Below, piece by piece: positions 45,729 to 52,230 of a stretch of 52,230 bases of DNA. The stretch is from an uncultured Clostridia bacterium (lineage in GTDB: Bacteria; Bacillota; Clostridia; TANB77; CAG-508). The translations under genes and the position numbers were made by a program. Under the pieces are notes generated by a model. That model searched no databases. It was not told the DNA's origin and saw nothing but the letters and a program-made list of their open reading frames with translations. How positions within the stretch are numbered: position 1 is the stretch's first letter; each line of letters starts with the position of its first letter. Location: assembly GCA_947306755.1 (NCBI GenBank), contig CAMZHI010000006.1:1-52230 (forward strand), written 5' to 3'.

Positions 45729-46895
45729 ATGAAAAGATTACTTAGAATTGGGTTTGATATATTTATTACTTCATTTACACCAATTATAACTTGGTTCTTT
45801 ATTGGAATAATAATTGATAAAAGACTAACTAATGTTTTTACATTAACCTATCCTATGCAATGTCTTATGGGCATTATAATTTCCATATTTGGAGTAGGTG
45901 CTAATGTAAGTGGTATTAGAGATAAAAATAAAAATAGTGCAAATAATGGGATCTTTTTTGGTACTCTGATTAGTATTATTTTGTTTGGAACAGTTGCTTT
46001 TAATTGTAAATATTATATAAAGTTTATGAATATGAATGAAAATACTTATTTAATTTTTGGAACATATTCAATTATACAAATATTATTAGAAACTATCCTA
46101 CATTTAATTCTAAACAAGCTTTATTATCAAGAATTAAATAAAAAAGCTAATAAGCTTTCTGTTATATTTATTTGTATCAATTTTTTTACTTTGATTTGCA
46201 CTGCACTTATAACAAAAAATCAATTATATACTTCAATAATTACATTATCACTGCTAACAATATTCGTTATTGTTGTATTTTTAAAAAATGTTACTAAAAT
46301 TGATTTTAACTTTCATATAAAAAACTGTATTAAATATGATTCTGTCTCTTGTTCTTTAAATATAATGTTTTTCATAGTTTATCTATTTGGTTTTAGTAAT
46401 TCATTTTCATTTGGTGAAAAATATTTAGTTGCTATTACATTTTCAACTTTGATAACAGATATTCAATGGGATATGTATACTGCCATAAGAACAGTAGCTA
46501 AAATAGATATTGTCAAAGGAAAATTTAATTATAATTATCATTTAAAAAATGCCATTAAATTTACAACTTTGTTAATTTCGTCAATACTGATAATAGGATT
46601 CATATTATATCCAATATATAATCCAGATTTATTAATAGTTTGCATTTTTGTATCATTACATATAATTGATTTTATTATGGCTCAATCAACAGAAATAAAA
46701 ATGTGTTATTTAGAAATTGAACATTCACCATTTAAAACAACAATGCATACAATTATTGCATGTGTTATAAGAACAATTGTATCCTTATTACCAACTCCTT
46801 TTTGTACAATAACAGGACAAATGTGTGATGCGATTTATGAATTTATTTATTCAAGCATAGCTTATAGAAGATTTAAAAACTGCAGGGGCGATTAA
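45729..46895 (+). CDS. MATE-like multidrug/lipid flippase-type transporter
   Basis: This 388-aa protein has about 12 predicted helices in two halves, with short loops, so it is compact next to the usual 440-460 aa. The start KRLLRIGFDIFITSFTPII and the pattern of 6+6 helices are like MATE/MOP proteins. GGGAG before the ATG at 45729 sets the start; a TTG at 45717 has no site. The last codons (C-R-G-D-stop) are formed by a copy of the GGGCGATT repeat, so the repeat has either inserted into or been recruited as the gene's end and terminator. Substrate unknown. Confidence 0.7.
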   Translation: MKRLLRIGFDIFITSFTPIITWFFIGIIIDKRLTNVFTLTYPMQCLMGIIISIFGVGANVSGIRDKNKNSANNGIFFGTLISIILFGTVAFNCKYYIKFMNMNENTYLIFGTYSIIQILLETILHLILNKLYYQELNKKANKLSVIFICINFFTLICTALITKNQLYTSIITLSLLTIFVIVVFLKNVTKIDFNFHIKNCIKYDSVSCSLNIMFFIVYLFGFSNSFSFGEKYLVAITFSTLITDIQWDMYTAIRTVAKIDIVKGKFNYNYHLKNAIKFTTLLISSILIIGFILYPIYNPDLLIVCIFVSLHIIDFIMAQSTEIKMCYLEIEHSPFKTTMHTIIACVIRTIVSLLPTPFCTITGQMCDAIYEFIYSSIAYRRFKNCRGD

Positions 46896-46905
46896 AATTG
46901 CCCCT
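46882..46905. repeat. GGGCGATT hairpin repeat copy that ends the MATE-like gene
   Basis: GCAGGGGCGATTAAAATTGC then CCCTG. It supplies the last three codons and the TAA stop of the upstream gene and forms a hairpin. Confidence 0.85.
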
Positions 46906-46995
46906 GTTGGTTCTCTTAAATGCTCTTTAACTAATTTGAACAATTTTACTGACGACAATAAAATGGTCTTAGTTTATTTCACACCATTAAAACCT

Positions 46996-47277
46996 TCATT
47001 TTCTATAAAAAAGTAGTCTTCTCCTCATCATGAATTTAGTCATATATATTGCAACATTAATTATGTTTTCTCCATTAACTCCAACTATACTAAAAATAAC
47101 AACTGGAAAAACTGTTATTATAAATACACAAACTTTAATATATAAACTTTTAAATAAAAGATTTATAATCAAATATATTATTCCAGCCCAAATTGCACTT
47201 ACAACAGCAGTTTGAATATCTATTAATCCAAATAACTTACTATTAAATTTATAATTTTGCGGAAAAATAAATTTCAT
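46996..47277 (-). CDS. PrgI-family conjugation protein
   Basis: This 93-aa protein begins MKFIFPQNYKFNSKLFGLID, the typical PrgI start, and has two membrane helices (AVVSAIWAGIIYLIINLLF and VCVFIITVFPVVIFSIVGV). PrgI proteins lie in Gram-positive type IV secretion operons, normally just before the VirB4 ATPase. Here nothing of VirB4 follows; a convergent transporter gene begins instead. The start at 47277 is set by AGGAG; longer reading to 47301 would include the ribosome site. Confidence 0.88.
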   Translation of the reverse strand: MKFIFPQNYKFNSKLFGLIDIQTAVVSAIWAGIIYLIINLLFKSLYIKVCVFIITVFPVVIFSIVGVNGENIINVAIYMTKFMMRRRLLFYRK

Positions 47278-47292
47278 TATCTTCTCCTTCCT

Positions 47293-47369
47293 ACTTCTCA
47301 CTTCCCACCTTCAACCTCTCACCTCTCACCTCTCACCTCTCACTTCCCACCTCCAACTTCCAACCTCCT
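47293..47369 (-). repeat. eleven tandem 7-nt repeats in the conjugation operon
   Basis: Eleven heptads with consensus ACCTCTC/ACTTCCC on the plus strand (four identical ones at 47314-47341). On the coding (minus) strand they read as repeated GAGAGGT, similar to ribosome-binding sequence. They fill the gap between the VirB6-like and PrgI genes. Confidence 0.9.
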
Positions 47370-47382
47370 ATCATATAAATCA

Positions 47383-48256
47383 TTATTTGACTTTCAATCT
47401 CGATATCCCTGATTGTACAGCTGTTGACATTCCTCCAAATAATTCTCTAACAATCGAGTTTGACCTTATTAATGCATATATTCCACCCAAATAAATAAAT
47501 TTATTTAGTAGATTTGCTTTTGAATAATCCATAGAAAATAGCAGTAATAATACAATTGCTACCATTATCTGAATAAATAATAAAGAAAACAGGTTTCTAT
47601 ACCATGATTTAAAAAAATGAGCTGTATTTTCCATTGTTAAAGATAAAAAAGCAAATGGAGCAAGTAAAATAAGTATTTTTACCATTACATATCTTAGCGA
47701 ATATGAAAATACAAGATTTAATAATGATACAGTTATAGTCCCTTTAATTATCCCATCAAGAGAAAAAATATTTATATTAATTATATCCATTGATAAATTT
47801 TTATTAATTTCATTTATTAGTTCAGAAAAGCAAATGTTTTTTCCGAAACATATCTTCCCCTAGACTTCTAATTAATGAGCAAACATTAAAATTCATATTA
47901 ATTATTTGTTCTATTATAAAAAAGCTACTGTTCATACAGATTCCAAATATAATGCACTTAATAACAAATTGTGCTGGATTCTCTGTTCTTTGATACGTAA
48001 AATTTGACAACATAAGCCTTGCTGAATAATACAAAATACATCCTATTAATAATGAATTTGCTATTAGTAATATTCCATTATTAGTTGATATTCCAAATAT
48101 ATTACTAAAATATTTATCTTTTAAAACATTATTATTAATAAAAACAAGATCATCAAGAATTTCATATAAACTGCTATCTACTGAAGAAAAAAGATTTCCA
48201 AATATTGTGTTAATTGTATTAATAATATTATTTGTTATTTCACTTGTATTTTCCAA
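47383..48256 (-). CDS. VirB6/TrbL-like conjugation membrane protein, +1 frameshift at CGG
   Basis: Frame 0 from the TTG at 48256 reads 137 codons with helices GILLIANSLLIGCILYYSAR and FVIKCIIFGICMNSSFFIIE to ...LGEDMF, then meets CGG (47845-47843) and stops 6 codons later. Skipping the C gives GKNICFSELINEINKNLSMD and joins the second half without a gap: YSLRYVMVKILILLAPFAFL, WYRNLFSLLFIQIMVAIVLL and a last conserved-looking segment ELFGGMSTAVQSG. The full product of 290 aa with about six helices is typical of VirB6/TrbL proteins in Firmicutes conjugation operons. Between VirB2-like and PrgI genes it occupies the expected place. Confidence 0.82.
47843..47845 (-). other. in-frame CGG, predicted +1 frameshift site in the VirB6-like gene
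   Basis: Frame 0 reads ATG TTT CGG AAA AAA CAT and ends shortly after. Skipping the C gives ATG TTT GGA AAA AAC ATT and 153 further codons to 47383. Confidence 0.75.
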
Positions 48257-48267
48257 TTAACCACATC

Positions 48268-48606
48268 CTATATTAAAGATTGAATAGCTGAAAGAACAAG
48301 ATCTATTGCTAATACAAACGCATATGAAAATAATGCTGTTTTTACAAGTTTTTTACCAGTTCTTATTTTTTCTTCATCTCCAAAACTAAATTTTTGCATA
48401 AACAGACCAGAACCCACTGCTACGGCAGCCATTGGTGTAGCAAGTTTTATAAGCCATGATTCTATATTTTCAAATGCTTTTTCCATAGTACTTACAAGTT
48501 TAGGCGTACCTAGTCCAAAACTTGTGCTAATAAATGTAAAACTAACTAGTATAATTGATAATATTAAAACAAATATCACATAACATTTAATTTTTGTCTT
48601 TTTCAT
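48268..48606 (-). CDS. VirB2-like pilin/conjugation membrane protein
   Basis: This 112-aa protein has an N-terminal signal-like helix (YVIFVLILSIILVSFTFIST) and two further helices around TPMAAVAVGSGLFMQKFSFG and LFSYAFVLAIDLVLSAIQSL. A charged turn (GDEEKIRTGKK) lies between them. This is the plan of small VirB2/TrbC pilin-like proteins of Gram-positive conjugation systems. It lies between the coupling-protein gene and the VirB6-like gene. GGAGAT precedes the ATG. Confidence 0.8.
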   Translation of the reverse strand: MKKTKIKCYVIFVLILSIILVSFTFISTSFGLGTPKLVSTMEKAFENIESWLIKLATPMAAVAVGSGLFMQKFSFGDEEKIRTGKKLVKTALFSYAFVLAIDLVLSAIQSLI

Positions 48607-48644
48607 AATTTATTTATCTCCTTTCCATTAAAACAATTACATTA

Positions 48645-50333
48645 TTAATTTGATTTAAAATATGGATATAACCCTATTTTTCTAGGTTTTAATATTTTAT
48701 TTCCATCAGATAAAAATCCAATTGCAGTAAATGTTTGTAACTCTTGTGTAAAATAATTTGTTTCATAAATATAATCATTTTGTGTATAAAGATTCAAACT
48801 CTCTGAAATACTTGAATCTTTATTAATAAAAGACTTTGTAAAATAATTATATTTAGTTTCTTTTGCGTTTTCTGAAATATTTTTTGACGTTTTTTCTTTT
48901 TCTTCTTTCCCTAATTGTTTTTGAGCTTCTTCAATTGTTAAAATATCATCTGTTCTAAACCAAATCTTATTAATTAAATTTTGACATATTACTTTTACTG
49001 ATGTTTCATCTTTTAGTGTGTTTTTTATTGATGAATAGCTTTGTGTACTAACTATATTAATACATTTTGCTTCTCTACTTAAAGAGAAAAATTCACTATC
49101 TGTTTTTGTTACATATTCTGCATATTCATCACATATAAATGCAGTCGTTTTTTGCTCTCCTTTTGATAAATTAAGCATTATTTCTGTTTGAAAATCTAAT
49201 TTTAAATAAGCAGCAATTATTTTAGATAAATTTCTATATTCCGCAGTATTCATATTTAAAACTACAATTTTCCCTTTTTTAATAACTTCTTCAAAACCAT
49301 TAAATGTAAGTTCTTCTTTTTTTGGAGAAAATGTTTTTAATACAGAATAATCAGAAACAAAAGTACCTGTTATTCTAGTAATTTCAGATTTTAATATTGA
49401 TACTGTTCTTTGATCTAAATTAGAAAATTCTTTTTGAAAAAAATCTAAAGCACTATTTAATTCAAATATTTGCTCTTGATTAAATTTTGAGGTTAAAAAT
49501 CTTTCTTTTAGAATTTCAATTTTTTCTTTATAATAATCTTCAATAGTAATTAATTTATGAATCTCTTGAAATGTAACATATCCATCATTATAACACCTAC
49601 ATAATTTTATACTTTCCTGTAATACTTGCTCTGCTTTATCTAGCCAATAACTCTCAGAATTATTTTCTGAAAATAATTCTAAAATTGTTTTTAATCTATT
49701 AGCTAAAACAGATGGTTTTAAATTAGGCTTATCTAAAGGATTGTATTTAATATTTGATTTTAATTCTATAATTATTAAATCATCATTTAAATTATATTTA
49801 TTAGCATATTGTTTTACTTGGTTATAATAGTTTCCTTTTACATCTAAAATCAGCATCCCAATTTTTTTATCTTGATTTAAAAAATTGAATTTTATTAACT
49901 GTTCTGTAAATGGATACATTGCAGAGCTAGTTTTTCCACTTCCTATTGTTCCTGTGATTAAAAAGTTTTGGTATAATGCTTGTTCAGGTAAAATAATATT
50001 TTCATGTGTTTCAAAATCATATCCAACTAGAAGATTTATTTCATTATGTTTTTCGTTAATATTTATAATATTCTTACAATCATTTGTATCTGATTTTTTA
50101 TACAGAAATTTTTTATAAAAAAAATCACTTATAATATAATTTGAACTAACAAATACTATTATATATAATGTTTTTATAAACACCCACAAATTATGACTTT
50201 GATTTGAAATATCTATTGGTTTTAATCCATATGAAATAATGATTTCTTCCGAAAAGAATATGGGAGATAAAAATTTAAAACATGATAAAAAAACTATTAT
50301 TACAAATAAAGTACAAAAAATAAATCTTTTTAT
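48645..50333 (-). CDS. VirD4/TraG-type conjugation coupling ATPase, ATA start proposed
   Basis: This 562-aa protein brings DNA to the secretion channel. Two N-terminal helices are followed by the ATPase with Walker A FLITGTIGSGKTSSAMYPF near residue 130, Walker B KIGMLILDVKGN, TAFICDEYAEYV, and REAKCINIVSTQSYSS. The usual short start is a TTG at 50189 with no ribosome site and only one helix. Upstream, the frame is open for another 48 codons and adds the first helix (FIFCTLFVIIVFLSCF). It reaches ATA (50333-50331), seven bases after GGAAGG, and that ATA overlaps the stop TAA of the preceding small gene, as ATGA junctions do. An ATA start is rare, hence the caution. Confidence 0.85.
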   Translation of the reverse strand: MKRFIFCTLFVIIVFLSCFKFLSPIFFSEEIIISYGLKPIDISNQSHNLWVFIKTLYIIVFVSSNYIISDFFYKKFLYKKSDTNDCKNIININEKHNEINLLVGYDFETHENIILPEQALYQNFLITGTIGSGKTSSAMYPFTEQLIKFNFLNQDKKIGMLILDVKGNYYNQVKQYANKYNLNDDLIIIELKSNIKYNPLDKPNLKPSVLANRLKTILELFSENNSESYWLDKAEQVLQESIKLCRCYNDGYVTFQEIHKLITIEDYYKEKIEILKERFLTSKFNQEQIFELNSALDFFQKEFSNLDQRTVSILKSEITRITGTFVSDYSVLKTFSPKKEELTFNGFEEVIKKGKIVVLNMNTAEYRNLSKIIAAYLKLDFQTEIMLNLSKGEQKTTAFICDEYAEYVTKTDSEFFSLSREAKCINIVSTQSYSSIKNTLKDETSVKVICQNLINKIWFRTDDILTIEEAQKQLGKEEKEKTSKNISENAKETKYNYFTKSFINKDSSISESLNLYTQNDYIYETNYFTQELQTFTAIGFLSDGNKILKPRKIGLYPYFKSN

Positions 50334-50506
50334 TTTTTATCCTTCCTTTCTATTCCCATAGTGTATTTTTTAATATTTAATTTTAAACCTTGCTTTTTTT
50401 GAAAAATTTTAAAATCAAAAAAATAATAAATTGAATATAAAGTTATAAAAATATTAATAATAAATGTTATAAAGAAAAAATTAATTAAATTTTTTATGTC
50501 ATTCAC
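50330..50506 (-). CDS. small one-helix membrane protein heading the conjugation operon
   Basis: An open frame of about 55-58 codons, NDIKNLINFFFITFIINIFI with TLYSIYYFF, ends in a basic tail (QKKQGLKLNIKKY). It has one long membrane helix. It lies directly before the coupling-protein gene and overlaps its proposed ATA start by two bases. The start is either GTG (50506), very close to AAGGTG, or an ATA at 50497 with better spacing. Small membrane proteins of this kind are common at the head of such operons. No family recognised; support is position, coupling and hydrophobic pattern. Confidence 0.45.
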   Translation of the reverse strand: MNDIKNLINFFFITFIINIFITLYSIYYFFDFKIFQKKQGLKLNIKKYTMGIERKDKK

Positions 50507-50618
50507 CACCTTGCAGTTTCATAATATATCATCTTTTTTACATTTTGTCTATACTTTTTTGAAAATTTATGATAAAATAAATTACAATATAATAGATAAT
50601 TATAATTGTAGGGAAAAT

Positions 50619-50642
50619 GTAGGGGCGATTTTAATCGCCCGC
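50619..50642. repeat. GGGCGATT hairpin repeat copy
   Basis: GTAGGGGCGATTTT then AATCGCCCGC, upstream of the conjugation operon. Confidence 0.9.
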
Positions 50643-50791
50643 ATGAAAGTATTATTCTTGACAAATTCATTGCATTATTTTTAAATATGTTTATATAATT
50701 AAATTTTAAAAATTTTTTTAATATTGTAAAAACACATTTTCTCTTATAAATAATCCACATATTTATTTGTAAAAATTATTCTATTGATTTT

Positions 50792-50816
50792 GCGGGCGAT
50801 TGAAATCGCCCCTACA
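50792..50816. repeat. GGGCGATT hairpin repeat copy
   Basis: GCGGGCGATTGAAATCGCCC then CTACA, opposite to the copy at 50619. Confidence 0.9.
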
Positions 50817-50893
50817 GGTTCTCTACAATTTTTATTCTCTAATGAACTGTAACGTAAAATTGTTATAAGTTGTAAATATATAAGGAGGGTAAT

Positions 50894-51079
50894 ATGTTTA
50901 ATAAAGATACAATAATTGGAGACATTTTAGAACAAGCTCCAGAAAAATCAGATATTTTGTTAGAAGTAGGTATGCATTGTCTTTCATGTCCTGCAGCACT
51001 TGGAGAAACTCTAGAAGAAGCATGTGAAGTACATGGGATTGATGTAAATGAAGTTCTTGAAATGTTAAATAAGCAGTAA
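50894..51079 (+). CDS. DUF1858 domain protein
   Basis: This 61-aa protein matches the small DUF1858 / hybrid-cluster-associated disulfide family: GDILEQAPEKSDILLEVGMH, then CLSCPAALGETLEEACEVHG with the CxxC redox pair, ending NEVLEMLNKQ. The family is thought to work in redox or metal-cluster chemistry. A perfect AAGGAGG lies before the ATG, and a terminator overlaps its end. It is a single-gene unit. Confidence 0.92.
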   Translation: MFNKDTIIGDILEQAPEKSDILLEVGMHCLSCPAALGETLEEACEVHGIDVNEVLEMLNKQ

Positions 51080-51104
51080 AAACACCTAGTTATCTAGGTG
51101 TTTT
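51079..51104. terminator. bidirectional terminator after the DUF1858 gene
   Basis: Hairpin AAAACACCTAG / CTAGGTGTTTT with a 4-nt loop between convergent genes. Confidence 0.85.
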
Positions 51105-51457
51105 CATCTTTCCTCTTCTAAAAATGAATTAATAATTCCATTTATATCAATATATCGTTGTACAGAATCCTGATTTGGATTTAAAGTCCAACCCTTTATT
51201 GCTCGAATAATTGCATTTACTATTGATTTTTCACATCCTTTTATTTTACTAAAATTAATACCTTTACTCTTACCTTGTTGAACAACATTAAAAATCACAT
51301 TATATATATCAAAACCTATTCTTGGTAAGTTTGAATTTACTCCATCTTTATAAAGAGCATTTGTATCAAGCGATGGCAATTCATCATTCAAAAAGCTTAT
51401 CCATTTTTTAATATCTCCCTCAGTAATTGTTTGATTTCCTATCTTCAATTCTCTCAT
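51104..51457 (-). CDS. hypothetical protein, 117 aa
   Basis: Not recognised. It is a small, soluble, mostly helical protein with a regular start (RELKIGNQTITEGDIKKWIS), a middle with GFDIYNVIFNVVQQGKSKGI and a C-terminal helix (YIDINGIINSFLEEE). No signal peptide, membrane helix or catalytic motif is visible. GCAAGGAGA precedes the ATG at a normal distance, supporting expression. It lies 53 nt downstream of a four-helix membrane-protein gene. Confidence 0.7.
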   Translation of the reverse strand: MRELKIGNQTITEGDIKKWISFLNDELPSLDTNALYKDGVNSNLPRIGFDIYNVIFNVVQQGKSKGINFSKIKGCEKSIVNAIIRAIKGWTLNPNQDSVQRYIDINGIINSFLEEER

Positions 51458-51510
51458 TGTTTATTTCTCCTTGCATTATATAATAAAATTATCATATTTT
51501 GAATTTTATT

Positions 51511-51921
51511 TTACTTCTTTTCATTAAACACAGTTCTTAATAATAATCCGGTTCCTGCTCCGGCCATACCAAATATCAATATATAATCAAACAATGAAGT
51601 TGTTACAAAATGAATTCTTATACTCATAATTATAGTAGCAATAATAAATATTACACCTAAAACAATTATAATTTTTGGAACTATAGACTTCGGTTTTACA
51701 AAATACCAAATAACACCTATTATTAATGGTATCGTAACTGTACCAGAAGATAAATCAAAACCTCCTATGCTCCAACCAAACCAGCTACTATGAACCATCA
51801 CCCTTTTGCTTAGCATGAAAAGTCCTGCTCCTAGAAGTAATATTCCAATAAAAAATAGTAGTAAGTCATTATCCTTTGATTGGCTTTGACCTATGTCTGA
51901 TGATTTATTATTTTTAAACAT
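51511..51921 (-). CDS. four-helix membrane protein, unknown
   Basis: This roughly 136-aa protein has a polar N-terminus (SSDIGQSQSKDND) and four membrane helices: LLLFFIGILLLGAGLFML, TVTIPLIIGVIWYFV, IIIVLGVIFIIATIIM and YILIFGMAGAGTGLLLRTVF. No known family comes to mind. The start is uncertain: ATG at 51921 follows AAAGG by 12 bases, while an ATG at 51933 abuts that site. It probably shares a transcript with the small gene at 51104. Confidence 0.65.
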   Translation of the reverse strand: MFKNNKSSDIGQSQSKDNDLLLFFIGILLLGAGLFMLSKRVMVHSSWFGWSIGGFDLSSGTVTIPLIIGVIWYFVKPKSIVPKIIIVLGVIFIIATIIMSIRIHFVTTSLFDYILIFGMAGAGTGLLLRTVFNEKK

Positions 51922-52113
51922 CTTTACTTTCATCCTTTCTTTCAATAACTATTTAATTTTAATTCCTAGTATAATACAATTTTTATACACTGAAATTATT
52001 ATTAATTTTATAAATATTTATCATAAATTCTTAATCATTATGCCTTAATATTCTATATCTTTAAATATTTTATAGTTTTTAGCAAAAAAAGTCAATATTT
52101 TTTCAAAAAAGTA

Positions 52114-52142
52114 TTGACAAAAATATTAAAACATAGTAAAAT
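52114..52142 (+). promoter_or_regulatory. strong promoter of the tRNA-Lys gene
   Basis: Perfect TTGACA, a 17-nt spacer and TAAAAT, about 33 nt before the tRNA. Confidence 0.88.
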
Positions 52143-52175
52143 AAGTAATGTTCTGTGTGTATACAGACTGGTGAC

Positions 52176-52230
52176 GGGCTATTAGCTCAGGTGGTAGAGC
52201 ACTTGACTTTTAATCAAGTTGTCCCGCGTT
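52176..52230 (+). tRNA. tRNA-Lys(UUU), cut by the window end
   Basis: Starts GGGCTATTAGCTCAGGTGG; the anticodon stem CTTGA/TCAAG encloses the loop CTTTTAA with anticodon TTT. The T arm and acceptor 3' side lie outside the window. Confidence 0.93.

Larger units (their letters stand above)
50507..50893. other. 387-nt intergenic region with two repeat copies
   Basis: It carries the GGGCGATT repeats at 50619-50642 and 50792-50816 in opposite orientation, about 150 nt apart. Besides AT-rich sequence I see no gene. The ribosome site AAGGAGG of the DUF1858 gene is at its right end. Confidence 0.7.

Noticed and set aside
45729-46895. MATE-like gene as truncated
   Set aside because: About twelve helices are present, so it is short but probably complete, even though the repeat supplies its end.
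47293-47369. CRISPR or binding-site array at the heptad repeats
   Set aside because: Units are seven bases with no spacers and gradual decay, fitting slippage.
47383-48256. Two separate small membrane-protein genes (47383-47790 and 47822-48256)
   Set aside because: The second piece has no ribosome site at its first ATG, and removing one C joins the halves exactly into one VirB6-length protein.
50189-50333. A fifth CGG frameshift site (TTT TCG GAA near 50249)
   Set aside because: The CGG there is out of frame in the coupling-protein gene; the frame is open without any shift.
50503-50760. 85-codon open frame on the minus strand through the repeat region
   Set aside because: It runs through two mobile-type repeats, lacks a ribosome site and has no protein-like pattern.

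Overview
The window is very AT-rich chromosomal DNA from a low-GC Gram-positive bacterium, most likely an uncultured, gut-type member of the Clostridia. This rests on strong AGGAGG-type ribosome binding sites, frequent TTG starts, and the gene set (DnaD, a DnaI-like loader, a type VIIb secretion ATPase, a SipW-type peptidase, ComEA, an LCP protein, DUF378, CapA). The genus is not determined.

Layout. 0.1-3.9 kb: a SipW-type signal peptidase, its likely substrate and a DUF5305 protein, plus an unknown gene; both ends carry copies of one large palindrome. 4.0-9.3 kb: ComEA, an LCP cell-wall ligase, CvpA, a DUF5711-like protein and a YkvI-type transporter. 9.4-12.5 kb: a Gld-like ABC exporter. 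12.7 kb: tRNA-Arg(UCU). 12.9-23.4 kb: a reduced type VIIb secretion locus (tandem WXG protein, YwqH-like coiled coil, large HExxH-containing effector, helper genes, EssC, EsaB). 23.5-26.3 kb: M18 aminopeptidase and an HtrA protease. 26.4-34 kb: a one-module C-A-T-R peptide synthetase, a membrane histidine kinase and a receiver/HD-GYP regulator. 34-41.7 kb: Tex, a transglutaminase-like protein, an SPFH/zinc-ribbon operon, an ABC-F protein and DUF378. 42.2-46.9 kb: CapA, DnaI/DnaD and a MATE-like transporter. 47-50.5 kb: part of a conjugation (type IV secretion) operon. The window ends in DUF1858, two unknown genes and a partial tRNA-Lys.

Main discovery. Four in-frame CGG codons exist in all the coding sequence I could read (roughly 14-15 thousand codons). 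Every one lies exactly where the reading frame must move +1 to restore a conserved protein: two in the YkvI gene (9220-9222 and 8934-8936), one in the HtrA PDZ domain (25222-25224) and one in the VirB6-like gene (47843-47845). In each case skipping the C of CGG exposes a glycine GGN codon. The lengths then fit: the YkvI gene is 1016 nt, which is 338 codons after removing two bases. I found no CGG used as an arginine codon, while CGA, CGT, AGA and AGG are. The simplest reading is that CGG has no cognate tRNA here and acts as a +1 frameshift site. This would be a genome-wide decoding feature, not four broken genes.

Two dispersed repeat families (a 56-nt palindrome and a GGGCGATT/AATCGCCC hairpin) sit mostly at gene ends and flank the conjugation fragment.
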